Shown here: positions 1 through 10,957 of the stretch, piece by piece
Numbering within the stretch: the first letter of the stretch is position 1
How the letters are laid out: the number at the start of each line of letters is the position of its first letter
NCBI RefSeq assembly: GCF_014236855.1
Contig: NZ_CP051261.1
Coordinates: forward strand, 682,001 to 746,000
Origin: Xanthomonas sp. SI
GTDB taxonomy: Bacteria > Pseudomonadota > Gammaproteobacteria > Xanthomonadales > Xanthomonadaceae
Reading direction: 5' to 3'
Length of the DNA stretch: 64,000 nucleotides
Notes under the pieces: model-generated
What the model was told of the DNA's origin: nothing
Databases searched by the model: none
What the model saw: the letters and a program-made list of their open reading frames with translations, nothing else
Translations under genes and position numbers: made by a program

Positions 1-255
1 ATCGACGACCCGGCGCAGTTCGAGCCGGCGATCCGCCGCGCGCTGGCGCGGCCGCCAGAACTGATGGCGGCGATCCGCGACTTCGCCGACGGCCTGCATC
101 CCTACCGCGATGGGCAGTCCAGCGAGCGCGTGCTGCGCGCGATCGACGATTTCGTCGCCGAGGGCGCGCGCAATCCCAAACGCAAGCCGTGGAATTTCTG
201 GCGCAAGCTGAAGATCCGCCGACGCATCGGCTACTGGGGCCGCGGCGCGCGTTGA
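1..255 (+). CDS. 3' end of probable CDP-glycerol glycerophosphotransferase-like protein
   Basis: The reading frame is open from base 1 and ends at a TGA, so only the last 84 residues are visible. The tail contains HPYRDGQSSERVLRAID, which resembles the C-terminal end of CDP-glycerol:polyol-phosphate glycerophosphotransferases, where a D-G-x-S-S-E-R segment follows the nucleotide-binding helices. The last 25 residues are very basic (KRKPWNFWRKLKIRRR), as in peripheral membrane glycosyl- or phosphotransferases. It converges on the PH-domain gene pair with a 31-bp gap. The family call rests on one motif. A plain glycosyltransferase is the main alternative. Confidence 0.5.
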   Translation: MDDPAQFEPAIRRALARPPELMAAIRDFADGLHPYRDGQSSERVLRAIDDFVAEGARNPKRKPWNFWRKLKIRRRIGYWGRGAR

Positions 256-286
256 GCCGGCGCATGGCCGGGTGCGGCGCTTGCCG

Positions 287-1801
287 CTACCAGCGCAGCC
301 GACGCCGCGCCAGCGCGCGGCTCAGTTGCAGGTACAGCGCCTGCGCTTCGGCCTCGGGCACCAGGTGCACCCGCAACGGCGGTTCGCCATGGCGGGCGCC
401 GGCGGTATCCAGCCACAGGGTGGCGGTGCCGCAATAGCGGTCCAGCGGCGAGCGGGTCAGCTGCAGCGTCTGCAGCTTGTCGATCTCGGCCAGCCGCCAC
501 CAGCGTGTCCACCAGCCGCCGCGCACCGCCACGTAGCGCGCGTCCAGCGCATAGCTCATGCGCTGCGTGTGGCGCCAGGCCTTGAACGCCGACCACGGCA
601 GCCACAGCAGCGACAGCGCTGCCCAGGCGCCAAAGGCTTGCCACAGGCCGGCGCACAGCAGCGGCACCACGCACAGCGCCGGCAGGCATAGCCGCCACCA
701 GCAGCGCGTGGCGATCCCGTGCCATTGCGGCGGCGGCCAGGCGATCTGCGGCAGCAGCCGGTGCAGCAAGGCGTCGCAGGCGGCCGGGGTTGCCAGCGGC
801 GCCAGCTCCTTCAACGCCTGCCCGTGCTCGTGGTGCGATTCCATCACCGCAGTGTCGATGTGCAGGCTGCGCCGCCGCAGCAGGCGTTGCAGCACGCTCT
901 CGTGCAGGGTCCAGGCCTGGATCCGGCGCCGCGCCACGCTGTTGCGCAGCCGGGTCAGCAGGCCGCGCTCCACGGTCAGCCGGCGCTCGCTCTCGCTGAG
1001 CCGGAAGCCGTAGTACTGCAGCAGCGCCAGCGCCATCGACAGTACGCGCATGACCAACAGCAGCGTCGCCAGCATCAGCGCCACGCTGACCGCGCCGGCC
1101 ATCCAGCCCAGTTGCAGGTGGCTGGCGTAGCCGAACAACTGCCGCCCGTAATGCTCGATCGCATTGGAGACCATGCGCTCGGGGAACAGGTGATAGGTGG
1201 CGCCGAACGCGGTGATCACCACCACCATGCCGCGGTTGGAGATCAGTCCCTGGCGCAGCACTTCCGAGGTGGGCAGCGCCAACAGCACGTCGCTGGCCGG
1301 CGCTGCGTCCGCCGAGGCGGGCGCGGTCTCGGCGGCATGCGCGCGGTGGCGGATCTGCCGCTCCAGCGCCAGCGCCTGGTCCAGCCGCAGCACCCGCATC
1401 TGCGCTTCCGGCTTGGTCCCGCCGGCCGATTCCAGCCGCACTTCGGCCACGCCGAACAGCCGATGCAGCAGCGACTGGTGCACCACCACGTTGTGGATGC
1501 GCGCGAACGGGATCTCGCGCAGGCTGCGTTCCAGCCAGCCGCTGCGGATGCTCAGGCTGTCGCGGCCGATGCGGTACTGGTAGGTGAGGTAGCGCAGCAG
1601 CGACACCGCGATCAGCGCGCTGCCCACCAGCAGCATCATCAGCTGGTCGACATGGTCGTTGCGGCCGTCGCGCCCGCCGAACACCAGCAGCGCCAGCAGC
1701 GGCAACAGGAAATGCCGCAGGTGCTGCAGCAGCACGAACAGCCACGACCACGGGTGCAGGCGCCGGACCGCGGTGTCCTCGGCGTCCAGGGCGGCGCTCA
1801 C
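287..1801 (-). CDS. bacterial PH-domain membrane protein (YdbT-like)
   Basis: About 504 residues with repeated pairs of membrane helices (near residues 20-75, 215-275 and 375-415), each followed by a basic beta-rich segment of the bPH_2 (YdbS/YdbT) type. The segment YQYRIGRDSLSIRSGWLERS is the typical start of such a PH unit. The GTG start is chosen because it overlaps the TGA of the upstream gene as GTGA at 1798-1801; a longer frame runs back to 2059 but lies inside the upstream gene. Together with its partner it should form a two-protein membrane complex, as the ydbST pair does in Bacillus. The function of the family is unclear. Confidence 0.82.
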   Translation of the reverse strand: MSAALDAEDTAVRRLHPWSWLFVLLQHLRHFLLPLLALLVFGGRDGRNDHVDQLMMLLVGSALIAVSLLRYLTYQYRIGRDSLSIRSGWLERSLREIPFARIHNVVVHQSLLHRLFGVAEVRLESAGGTKPEAQMRVLRLDQALALERQIRHRAHAAETAPASADAAPASDVLLALPTSEVLRQGLISNRGMVVVITAFGATYHLFPERMVSNAIEHYGRQLFGYASHLQLGWMAGAVSVALMLATLLLVMRVLSMALALLQYYGFRLSESERRLTVERGLLTRLRNSVARRRIQAWTLHESVLQRLLRRRSLHIDTAVMESHHEHGQALKELAPLATPAACDALLHRLLPQIAWPPPQWHGIATRCWWRLCLPALCVVPLLCAGLWQAFGAWAALSLLWLPWSAFKAWRHTQRMSYALDARYVAVRGGWWTRWWRLAEIDKLQTLQLTRSPLDRYCGTATLWLDTAGARHGEPPLRVHLVPEAEAQALYLQLSRALARRRLRW

Positions 1802-2346
1802 AGCGCGTCGTCGTCGTGGTCGAGCTGGTGCGCCAGGCGTTCGCGCAGGCGCTCGGCGTCGGCCTGGTCCAGGCCGGGCACGGCCACCGCGTTGTGCCGG
1901 GTGCCTGCGGTGTGCACCACCAGGGTGGCCAGGCGCGCGGCGCGCTCCAGCGGGCCGCGACGCAGGTCCAGATGCTGCACGCGCGACATCGGAACGTGCA
2001 CCTCGCTCTGCCACAGCCGCCCGCGGCGCAGGTCCAGGCCCTGCGCGTTCAGCCGCCAACGGATCCGGCGATGGCGCACGAAGCCGATGCAGGCGCCGAA
2101 CAGCGTGCCGAGCGCCGCGGCGCCGGCACCGATGAGCAAGGCCTGGCGGCTGTGCAGCGAGAAACCGAAGATCGCCGCGCCGATCAGCACGCTGAGGCCC
2201 AGCATGCAGCCGCCGCCTAGCGCGGCCAGCCAGGCGCCGCGCAGCGGCAGCGGCAACCAGTCGTCCGCAGGCGCGAACGCCGTGGCGGCCTGAGGGTCGG
2301 CGCCAAGCGCGGCAGCAGAGGGGTCCAGGGACGGTGGTGCGGTCAC
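1798..2346 (-). CDS. bacterial PH-domain membrane protein (YdbS-like)
   Basis: A 182-residue protein with two adjacent membrane helices (about residues 35-80) followed by one bPH_2 domain (RIRWRLNAQGLDLRRGRLWQ onwards). The usual family length is about 160-180. The GTG start gives VTAPPSLDPS, a plausible cytosolic N-terminus; the frame continues upstream to 2568 but that part is low-complexity and overlaps the end of ribA. It is the first gene of a two-gene operon, and its stop overlaps the start of the larger PH protein. The role is presumed membrane-associated. Confidence 0.8.
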   Translation of the reverse strand: MTAPPSLDPSAAALGADPQAATAFAPADDWLPLPLRGAWLAALGGGCMLGLSVLIGAAIFGFSLHSRQALLIGAGAAALGTLFGACIGFVRHRRIRWRLNAQGLDLRRGRLWQSEVHVPMSRVQHLDLRRGPLERAARLATLVVHTAGTRHNAVAVPGLDQADAERLRERLAHQLDHDDDAL

Positions 2347-2518
2347 GGTGGGCTCTCGAAGCGATGGGCGGGCACTGCGCACGCGCGCCGCGTAGGTCCC
2401 CGATCGTAACGCGGGCGGCACCCGGCGTGTTTCGCGCGCGGGCGCGAGGTGTCTGGAGCCCCTCTCCGCAGCGCGCCTCGCCGTTCGGCCTGCGCCGCTG
2501 TCGTCGTTGCCGGTGCTG

Positions 2519-3643
2519 TCAGCGCGCGGCGTGCAGCAGCGCGTCCACATCCAGCGCATGGCCGGCACGGGCGGCCTTGGTGCGCAGATAGCCCTCGTTC
2601 TCGGCGGTGATCGCGCCGGTGATCGGGATGCGTTCGACCACCTCGATGCCGGCCGCGCGCAGGCGCTCGGCCTTGGAGGGATTGTTGGTCAGCAGGCGCA
2701 CGCGCTGGATGCCGAGCCCGCGCAGCATCGCCACCGCGCCGCCGTAGCGGCGCTCGTCGGCGCCGAACCCCAGCTGCGCATCGGCGTCGATGGTGTCCAG
2801 CCCGTCGTGCTGGTAGCCGTAGGCGCGCATCTTGGTGGCGATGCCGGTGCCGCGGCCTTCCTGGTCCAGGTACAGCAGCACGCCGCCGCCGAGCTCCTTG
2901 AGCTTGGCCAGGCCATGCCGCAGCTGGTCGCCGCAGTCGCACTTCAGCGAGCCGAACAGGTCGCCGGTGAGGCAGGAGGAGTGCACCCGCACCGGTACCG
3001 GTGCCGACAGGTCGGGCTGGCCGATCACGATCGCGACCTGGTCGCGCTGCGCCACGCCGCCGCGGAACACCACGAATTCGCTGCTGCCGAGATCGCGCAG
3101 CGGCACCTGGGTGCGGGTCACCAGTTCGTAGCTGCCGGCGGTGGTGGTCGCGCAGCCGTGTTCCAGATCGTCCAGCTGCAGCGACTGGCAGCCCTGGAAG
3201 GCGCTGCTGTCCGCGCCCAGGTCCACCGCGATCATCGCCGGCAGCAGCAGGCCCAGGCGCGCGATCTCTACCGCGCCGGCATCCAGCGCATCGCCCGGCA
3301 GCCAGTGCGCCGGCAGCGTGCCGTCGCGCAGGTAGGCCAGTGCCGCCAGCGCGTCGTAGGACTGACCGGCCAGGGCGATGCGCGCGCCCTGCGGCGCGGC
3401 CAGGCCCAGCACCTGCGCGCGGGTCGGGGTCAGGAACAGGTAATGCCGCTGCCCCGCCGCCTGGGCGAAGCTGAGGTAGGACTGCGTGGTGCTGCTGTCC
3501 AGCGCCAGCACCGCGCGCGCCTGGCCCTGGCGGCCTTCGATGATCACCGGCCGGCCGGCACGCAGCTCCGAGGCCGCGCGCTCGCTGCGGATCGCGGCGG
3601 GATCGCCGAAGGCGTGCACGGAGGTGGGGGCGGGGCTGGTCAT
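2519..3643 (-). CDS. ribA: GTP cyclohydrolase II
   Basis: Catalyses the first step of riboflavin synthesis, opening GTP to a diaminopyrimidine with release of formate and pyrophosphate. The C-terminal half has the zinc motif CLTGDLFGSLKCDCGDQL near residue 224, the GTP-binding LDQEGRGTGI segment and the LLTNNPSKAERL segment typical of RibA. The N-terminal 200 residues align in position with the RibB domain of RibBA fusions, but I do not see the RibB catalytic DEDREN-type acidic motif, so this half is probably not an active DHBP synthase. The ATG at 3643 (MTSPAPTS) is preferred; another ATG lies four codons upstream. It stands apart from any rib operon in this window. Confidence 0.9.
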   Translation of the reverse strand: MTSPAPTSVHAFGDPAAIRSERAASELRAGRPVIIEGRQGQARAVLALDSSTTQSYLSFAQAAGQRHYLFLTPTRAQVLGLAAPQGARIALAGQSYDALAALAYLRDGTLPAHWLPGDALDAGAVEIARLGLLLPAMIAVDLGADSSAFQGCQSLQLDDLEHGCATTTAGSYELVTRTQVPLRDLGSSEFVVFRGGVAQRDQVAIVIGQPDLSAPVPVRVHSSCLTGDLFGSLKCDCGDQLRHGLAKLKELGGGVLLYLDQEGRGTGIATKMRAYGYQHDGLDTIDADAQLGFGADERRYGGAVAMLRGLGIQRVRLLTNNPSKAERLRAAGIEVVERIPITGAITAENEGYLRTKAARAGHALDVDALLHAAR

Positions 3644-3953
3644 GCACGACTCCAAATGGGGATCTCCGGCGCCGCTTCAAGGCGTGCCGGCGGCGCTGCG
3701 CCCGGCAAGCGCCGCGTGTGGGCGGGTGCGGCGGCGGTTTCGGTGCGCCATTGTCGCGTGGTTTGGCCGTGCCGCCAGCATGCGCGGGATGGAACGCACT
3801 GTGCGCCGCGCCGGCATGCCTCGCACGCAACCGTCGGCCGGCGCGCGGTCACTCACGAAATCGTGGTCGCGGCCGCCCGGCAGGCGGGACGGGCATGTTC
3901 AAGCGCGGTCGATTGATTTCTACTACGCCGGACCCGTTCCCCAGGACCTGCGC

Positions 3954-4475
3954 ATGCACCTCGTCGAATGCACCGAACAGCGCCATGCCGGCGCGATCCT
4001 GGAGATCTTCAACGAGGCCATCGTCCGTTCCACCGCCCTGTACGACTACCGGCCGCGCCCGCCGGAGAGCATGGCCGGCTGGTTCGCGGCCAAGCGCGCC
4101 GGCGGTTTCCCGGTGATCGGGGTCGAGGACGTGGACGGCACCCTGCTCGGTTTCGCCAGTTATGGCACGTTCCGCGCCTGGCCGGCGTTCAAGTACAGCG
4201 TCGAGCATTCGGTCTACGTGCACCGCGACCATCGCGGCAAGGGCCTGGGGCGGCGCCTGCTGCTGGCGCTGGTCGAGGCGGCGCAGGCGCGCGGCGTGCA
4301 CGTGCTGGTGGGCGGCATCGACGCCAGCAACAGCGGCAGCATCGCGCTGCACGAGCAACTGGGCTTCGTGCATGCCGGTACCGTGCGCGAGGCCGGTTTC
4401 AAGTTCGGGCGCTGGCTGGACCTGGCCTTCTACCAGCGCATCCTCGCCACGCCGACGGACCCGCACGACGACTAG
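3954..4475 (+). CDS. GNAT N-acetyltransferase, phosphinothricin/amino-acid type
   Basis: A 173-residue GNAT enzyme. It has the N-terminal beta-alpha part (AILEIFNEAIVRSTALYDY), the acetyl-CoA pyrophosphate loop HRDHRGKGLGRRLL near residues 90-103, and the C-terminal GGIDASNSGSIALHEQLGF segment. These are hallmarks of the PAT/MnaT (YncA) group, which acetylates amino-acid analogues such as methionine sulfone or phosphinothricin. Substrate use here is inferred from family only. The ATG at 3954 starts directly at the domain; the frame remains open far upstream but without family similarity. Confidence 0.88.
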   Translation: MHLVECTEQRHAGAILEIFNEAIVRSTALYDYRPRPPESMAGWFAAKRAGGFPVIGVEDVDGTLLGFASYGTFRAWPAFKYSVEHSVYVHRDHRGKGLGRRLLLALVEAAQARGVHVLVGGIDASNSGSIALHEQLGFVHAGTVREAGFKFGRWLDLAFYQRILATPTDPHDD

Positions 4476-4497
4476 CGGCTGCGCGGGATGCGCGCCG

Positions 4498-5412
4498 CTA
4501 GTGCGGGTGCCTGGCCGTGGCGTAGGGGTTGGCTTCGGTCGGATTCGGACGCAGCGTGTAGCGCTTGTAGGTCCACTGGTACTGCGCCGGGTCGCGACGC
4601 GCCACGCGCTCCACGCCTTCGTTCAGCGCGGTCGCGGCGCGCAGCGGGTCCGGGTCGGCGATCGCCTCCGGCGCCGGCTGCACCTGCAGCGCGAATTCCA
4701 GGTCGTTGCCGACCCGCTCGCACCACGCGAACAGCACGATCGCGCCGGTGCGTTCGGCCAGCCGGTTGACCAGGGTCATGGTCAGCGCCGGCACGCCGAA
4801 GAACGGCGCGAACACGCCGTCGCCGGCCTTGGGTTGCTGGTCGGGAAGAATGCCGACCGCGCCGCCGTCCTTGAGCACCTTGAACAGCTGCCGCACCGCC
4901 GGGCCTTCGGCGCGCACCTGGCGCACGTTGTCGCCGCTGCGCACCAGTTGCAGGAAGGCGTCGCCGACGTCGGAGGCCGGCGCGCGATAGACGATGGCGA
5001 TGTCGCCGCGCGAGGCCAGCCACTGGTTCAGCAGTTCCCAGTTGCCGAAGTGCGGCGCCGCCACGATCACCCCGCGGCCCGAGGCCAGCGCCGCGTCGTA
5101 CAGGTCTTGTCCATTGCGCTGGCGCAGCCGGGCCAGGTTCTGCGCCGGCGGCCGGGTCCACAGCACCAGGGTCTCGAAGGCCTGCCGCGCGGTGGAGCGC
5201 AGCACGTCGCGGTGCAGCGCGATGCGCTCGCTCGGCAGCAGCTCCGGGTAGGCCAGCTCCAGGTTGCGGCGGGTGACGCGGCTTTCGCGCGCGTCCTTGC
5301 GCAGCCACAGCCAGGCCAGGCCGTCGGCCAGGCGCCGCAGCCACGGCCAGGGCAGGCGCGCCATGGCGGCGGCGCAGCGATATAGAACGGTTGCGAGCGT
5401 TGCGGGTTTCAT
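4498..5412 (-). CDS. LpxL/HtrB-family lysophospholipid acyltransferase
   Basis: A 304-residue inner-membrane acyltransferase of the lipid A late acyltransferase family. The catalytic H-x4-E motif is in APHFGNWELL (about residue 120), followed by the family segments YRAPASD, GILPDQQPKAGDGVFAPFFG and the C-terminal QYQWTYKRYTLRP. The N-terminus carries a short hydrophobic stretch. Its probable role is acyl transfer to a lipid A precursor or a related lysophospholipid. The specific position and acyl chain cannot be read from the sequence. It is monocistronic and convergent with the GNAT gene, with a 22-bp gap. Confidence 0.87.
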   Translation of the reverse strand: MKPATLATVLYRCAAAMARLPWPWLRRLADGLAWLWLRKDARESRVTRRNLELAYPELLPSERIALHRDVLRSTARQAFETLVLWTRPPAQNLARLRQRNGQDLYDAALASGRGVIVAAPHFGNWELLNQWLASRGDIAIVYRAPASDVGDAFLQLVRSGDNVRQVRAEGPAVRQLFKVLKDGGAVGILPDQQPKAGDGVFAPFFGVPALTMTLVNRLAERTGAIVLFAWCERVGNDLEFALQVQPAPEAIADPDPLRAATALNEGVERVARRDPAQYQWTYKRYTLRPNPTEANPYATARHPH

Positions 5413-5579
5413 CGCGCCAGTTTATCCGCTGCGCCGGCCGTGCCAGGTCGAATGCATCCCTATGACCCGATCGGCATCACGAATCGGTCCGCTTGTGGGC
5501 CATCGCGACTTCCGCTGAGCGCCGCGACTCGGCCATGATGCCGACGGGATGACAGCGCCCCGCCGAACCCGGATGCTTC

Positions 5580-5601
5580 CGAGTCCCGAGTCCCGAGTCC
5601 C
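5580..5601. repeat. tandem 7-mer repeat, three copies
   Basis: The unit GAGTCCC is repeated three times head to tail just upstream of the dtd start codon. It leaves no clear Shine-Dalgarno site for dtd. It could vary in copy number between strains. Confidence 0.7.
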
Positions 5602-5606
5602 CGCCC

Positions 5607-6047
5607 ATGCTCTCCCTGATCCAGCGCGTCAGCCAAGCCGAAGTCCGCGTCGACGATGCGGTGGTCGGTCGCATCGGCCCCGGCCTGCTGGCGCTGGTGG
5701 CGGTGGAGCCGGGCGATACCGAGGCCACGTTCCAGCGCATGGCCGAGCGCCTGTTGGGCTACCGCGTGTTCGCCGACGCCAGCGGGCGCATGAACCGCTC
5801 GCTGCGCGACACCGAGGGCGGCTTGCTGCTGGTCAGCCAGTTCACCCTGGCCGCCGATACCGATTCGGGAATGCGGCCCAGCTTCACCACCGCGGCGCCG
5901 CCGATCGAGGCTGAACGCGGCTTCAACCGATTGCTGGAAATTTGCCGGGAGCGGCATCCGCCGGGGGTGGAAAGCGGGCGCTTCGGTGCCCATATGATCG
6001 TCAGCCTGGTCAACGACGGCCCGGTCACTTTCCTGCTTCGGCCCTAG
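5607..6047 (+). CDS. dtd: D-aminoacyl-tRNA deacylase
   Basis: A 146-residue DTD family protein, the usual length, that removes D-amino acids mischarged on tRNA. The two diagnostic motifs are present: [17 protein letters not shown] near residue 77 (the family SQFTL motif, with a conserved downstream RPSF) and the C-terminal NDGPVTF, whose Gly-Pro dipeptide rejects L-amino acids. It lies directly upstream of rpoD, which has its own promoter, so the two are probably transcribed separately. Confidence 0.95.
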   Translation: MLSLIQRVSQAEVRVDDAVVGRIGPGLLALVAVEPGDTEATFQRMAERLLGYRVFADASGRMNRSLRDTEGGLLLVSQFTLAADTDSGMRPSFTTAAPPIEAERGFNRLLEICRERHPPGVESGRFGAHMIVSLVNDGPVTFLLRP

Positions 6048-6105
6048 GTCGGGGCGCTCCTGGCGGAGCGATTCAGCTCCTTGTCCGGCAAGCGGCGGTC
6101 CGGGC

Positions 6106-6114
6106 TGTTATAAT
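6106..6114 (+). promoter_or_regulatory. extended -10 promoter of rpoD
   Basis: TGTTATAAT is a perfect TATAAT preceded by the extended -10 TG. The nearest -35-like hexamer, TTGTCC at 6081, is 22 bases away and so badly spaced, consistent with an extended -10 promoter. It lies about 45 bases before the rpoD start. Confidence 0.7.
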
Positions 6115-6158
6115 GCTAGGTTCACTCATTCATCTACCTGCCGGTGGCGCGAGCACTC

Positions 6159-8018
<1,860 letters not shown>

Positions 8019-8040
8019 TCGAGCGCGGTTCGCGGCAACG

Positions 8041-8071
8041 AAAAAGCCCCGCCATGTGCGGGGCTTTTTTT
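8041..8071 (+). terminator. rho-independent terminator of rpoD
   Basis: GCCCCGC (8046-8052) pairs with GCGGGGC (8058-8064) around a 5-base loop. It is flanked by an A-run upstream and a T-run downstream, so it could also work for leftward transcription. Confidence 0.92.
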
Positions 8072-8164
8072 GTGGGCGAAGGATTGGTGCCACTTGCTTG
8101 CGCTATCGCACCACCTGCGCACGACCGACGCCCGCTGTCGCCCCCTCCCGGCGGGCGACCGACC

Positions 8165-8238
8165 CCTGTAGGAGCGGCTTCAGCCGCGACAGGGTCTCAC
8201 CGGTGACACGCTGTCGCGGCTGAAGCCGCTCCTACAGG
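8165..8238. repeat. 28-bp perfect inverted repeat (dispersed Xanthomonas-type element)
   Basis: The arms at 8165-8192 and 8211-8238 are exact reverse complements around an 18-base loop. The core GGAGCGGCTTCAGCCGCGA is, from general knowledge, found in many intergenic regions of Xanthomonas. Here it lies between two convergent genes and may act as a REP-like element or a transcript 3' end. Confidence 0.75.
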
Positions 8239-8274
8239 AACACAGGCGCCGGATCGCCGGCGCCCCGCGTATGC

Positions 8275-9579
8275 CTACGCGAACGCCTTGCTACCGCGCA
8301 TCACCGCCAGCACATCGTGGCAGGCGCCCATGGTGTGGTAGTCGGTCTTGCCGGCCGGGCTCTTCTCGTCGCTGTAGCTGCGGTTGTCGCGGCTGAGGAT
8401 GCGGAACCAGGCGCCGTAGCGATGGTCGACCAGGTGTTCCCACGAATACGCCCACAGCTTGTCGTAGGCGGTGCGGTAGCCGGCATCGCCGCTCGCGGCC
8501 AGCAGCCGCGCGGCGGCGGCGATCGCTTCGGCCTGCACCCAGAAATACTTGTCGTCGTCGCAGAAATAGGTCGGGTGCTGCGCCACGTCGGGCACGCCGA
8601 CCACCGGCTCGGCTTCGGTGCCGGAGGCGAAGCCGTAGACGATGCCGCCGTGCTGCGCGTCCCAGCCGTGCGCCAGCGCGGTGTCGAACAGGTGGCGGGC
8701 GGTCGGCAGCAACCAGTCCGGCGCGCTGCCCTCGGCCGCCTGCAGGTGCCCGTGCAGCAGCACCAACAGCTTCGACCATTCGACCTGGTGGCCGGGCTGG
8801 AAACCCCACGGCCGGAACAGGTGCTTGGGATTGTCGCGGTTGTAGTCCCAGTCCACCTGCCAGTTCGCGTCGTAGTGTTCCCACACCAGGCCACCGGCCA
8901 GCGCGGCTTGGCGGCGGGTGATGTGGTCGGCGAGCAGCAGCGCGCGCTGCAGGTAGCGCGGTTCGGCGCTGGCCTCGTAGGCGGCGATCAGCGCCTCGCA
9001 CAGGTGCATGTTGGCGTTCTGTCCGCGGTAGCTGGAGAACTGCCACTCGGGCGTGGCTTCGTCGCGATACAGACCGGCGGCGGCGTCCCAGTAGCGGGTT
9101 TCCAGCAGCTGCCAGGTCTCGTCCATCCATGCGTCGGTGTCGAGGCCGGCCTTCTTCGCGGTGGCGTAGGCCAGCAGCACGAAGGCGGCGCCATAGGCGT
9201 GCTGGGTGCGGTCCTCGGCGACGCCGTCGCGCAGGGTCCACACGTAGCCGCCGCTGGCGGCGTCGCGATGCGTCTCGCGCAGGTAGCGTAGGCCGTGGCG
9301 CGCGGCGTCCAGGTACTCGGCGGCCAGCGACGAATCGGCGAACTCGTTCGCCGCCATCGCGTAGTTGAAGACGAAGCGGGTGCTGCTGACCAGGTGGCGA
9401 TGGCCGGCGTCGTACACGCTGCCGTCGTCGCGGAAATAGTGGAAGAAGCCGCCGGCCGGATCGATCGCGCGCGGATGGTAGAAGGCCATGGTGTCGGCGA
9501 TATGCGCGCGCAGCACGGCGGCATCGGCGAAGTCGGGCAGGGGCGTGGCAGGCAGGTTCATGCGGTCGCTAGGAGTCAT
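8275..9579 (-). CDS. AGE-family sugar isomerase/epimerase, probable D-mannose isomerase
   Basis: A 434-residue (alpha/alpha)6-barrel protein of the N-acylglucosamine 2-epimerase family. Family segments include AGGFFHYFRDDGSVYDAGHR, SSYRGQNANMHLCEALIAAY, WGFQPGHQVEWSKLL and YFWVQAEAIAAAARL, which carry the conserved Arg, His and Glu residues of AGE/YihS-type active sites. It probably interconverts mannose and fructose, which suits the mannosidase and transporter next to it; N-acetylglucosamine epimerisation is less likely in this context. An alternative ATG lies six codons in (9561), and neither start has a strong ribosome-binding site. It is the last gene of the lacI-MFS-AGE group. Confidence 0.82.
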   Translation of the reverse strand: MTPSDRMNLPATPLPDFADAAVLRAHIADTMAFYHPRAIDPAGGFFHYFRDDGSVYDAGHRHLVSSTRFVFNYAMAANEFADSSLAAEYLDAARHGLRYLRETHRDAASGGYVWTLRDGVAEDRTQHAYGAAFVLLAYATAKKAGLDTDAWMDETWQLLETRYWDAAAGLYRDEATPEWQFSSYRGQNANMHLCEALIAAYEASAEPRYLQRALLLADHITRRQAALAGGLVWEHYDANWQVDWDYNRDNPKHLFRPWGFQPGHQVEWSKLLVLLHGHLQAAEGSAPDWLLPTARHLFDTALAHGWDAQHGGIVYGFASGTEAEPVVGVPDVAQHPTYFCDDDKYFWVQAEAIAAAARLLAASGDAGYRTAYDKLWAYSWEHLVDHRYGAWFRILSRDNRSYSDEKSPAGKTDYHTMGACHDVLAVMRGSKAFA

Positions 9580-9652
9580 GTGAGTGGGGGAAGGGGGAGG
9601 AACAACCGAGCGCAGGCACGGCGGCAGCGTGCCGCCGCGCCCGTCTCGCGCA

Positions 9653-10957
9653 TCAATGCATCGCGCGCGCTACCGGCTTGGCGCCCGGCGCCTCGGCCGG
9701 CAGGTTCGCCGACAATCGCGAGCCGCGCAGGCCGTACCAGAGGATGTAGGCGTAGCACAGCAGCGGGATCACGAAGGCGTGCTGGATGCCGACCACGTCG
9801 GCCAGCGCGCCCTGCGCCAGCGGCACCAGCGCGCCGCCGACGATGCCCATGATCAGCAGGCTTGAGGCCTTGCTGGTCAGCGGGCCGAGGCGTTCGATGG
9901 CCACGGTGAAGATGGTCGGGAACATGATCGAGTTGAACAGGCCGATCGCGATCACGCTCCACATTGCCACGTGGCCGGTGCTGATCATGGTCACGATCAG
10001 CAGCAGCGAGGCGACGCCGGCGAAGGCGGCCAGCAGCTTGCGCGCCGGAATCACCTGCAGCAGCGCGGCGCCGGCGAAGCGGCCGACCATCGCGCCGCCC
10101 CAGTAGAACGCCAGGTAACGGCTGGCGGTGGCTTCGGTCAGGCCGCCGGTGGTCGGGCCGGAGATGTAGTTGATCAGGAAGCTGCCGATCGACACTTCCG
10201 CGCCGACGTACATGAAGATCGCCACCACGCCCCACAGCAGGTGCGACTGTCGCAGCGCATCGCCGAAGCTGTGATGCGACTCGACGCTGCCGGCGTCGTC
10301 CTCGCGCAGCGAGGGGATACGCATCACCAGCACGAACACCGCCAGCAGCAACAGGCCGCCGGCCAGCAGCAGATACGGCTCCTGTACCGATTGCGCCTGC
10401 GCGCCGCGATAGGCAGCCTGCTCGAGCGCGCTCATCGCCGCGATCTTGTCGGCCGACAGCACCGCGCCGGCCAGGATCAGCGGGCCGATCAGCAGCGGGA
10501 AGATGGTGGTGCCCAACGAATTCAGCGCCTGCGCGAAGTTCAGCCGGCTCGGCGCCTTGCTCGGTTCGCCGATCAGGCTGATGTACGGATTGGCCGCCAC
10601 CTGCAGCAGGGTGATGCCGCTGGCCAGCACGAACAGCGCGGTCAGGAACAGCGGATACGACGGCAGCCGCGCCGCCGGATAGAACATCGCCGCGCCGATC
10701 GCCGCGACCACCAGGCCGATGACGATGCTGGCCTTGTAGCCCACGCGCGCCACCACCGCGCCGGCCGGCAGCGACATCAGGAAGTACGCGCCGAAGAAGG
10801 TGAACTGGATCAGCATCGACTGCGCGTAGTTCATCTGGAACACGGCTTTCAGATGCGGGATCAGCACATCGTTGAGGCTGGTCAGGCCGCCCCAGGTGAA
10901 GAAGATCATGCTGACCACCGCGATGGCGGCAGTGTTGGACAGCGGGCGACGGCTCAT
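9653..10957 (-). CDS. sugar MFS transporter, FucP/GlcP (FGHS) family
   Basis: A 434-residue protein with about 12 membrane helices. The N-terminal FFTWGGLTSLNDVLIPHLK is the signature of FucP-type proton-coupled sugar symporters, and LQVAANPYISLIG is a further family motif. It most likely imports mannose or a small mannoside across the inner membrane. Its start codon overlaps the stop of the LacI-family gene (ATGA, 10954-10957), and the isomerase gene follows 73 bases later, so the three are probably one operon. A very long antisense frame through this region and beyond is only a shadow of high GC content. Confidence 0.9.
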   Translation of the reverse strand: MSRRPLSNTAAIAVVSMIFFTWGGLTSLNDVLIPHLKAVFQMNYAQSMLIQFTFFGAYFLMSLPAGAVVARVGYKASIVIGLVVAAIGAAMFYPAARLPSYPLFLTALFVLASGITLLQVAANPYISLIGEPSKAPSRLNFAQALNSLGTTIFPLLIGPLILAGAVLSADKIAAMSALEQAAYRGAQAQSVQEPYLLLAGGLLLLAVFVLVMRIPSLREDDAGSVESHHSFGDALRQSHLLWGVVAIFMYVGAEVSIGSFLINYISGPTTGGLTEATASRYLAFYWGGAMVGRFAGAALLQVIPARKLLAAFAGVASLLLIVTMISTGHVAMWSVIAIGLFNSIMFPTIFTVAIERLGPLTSKASSLLIMGIVGGALVPLAQGALADVVGIQHAFVIPLLCYAYILWYGLRGSRLSANLPAEAPGAKPVARAMH

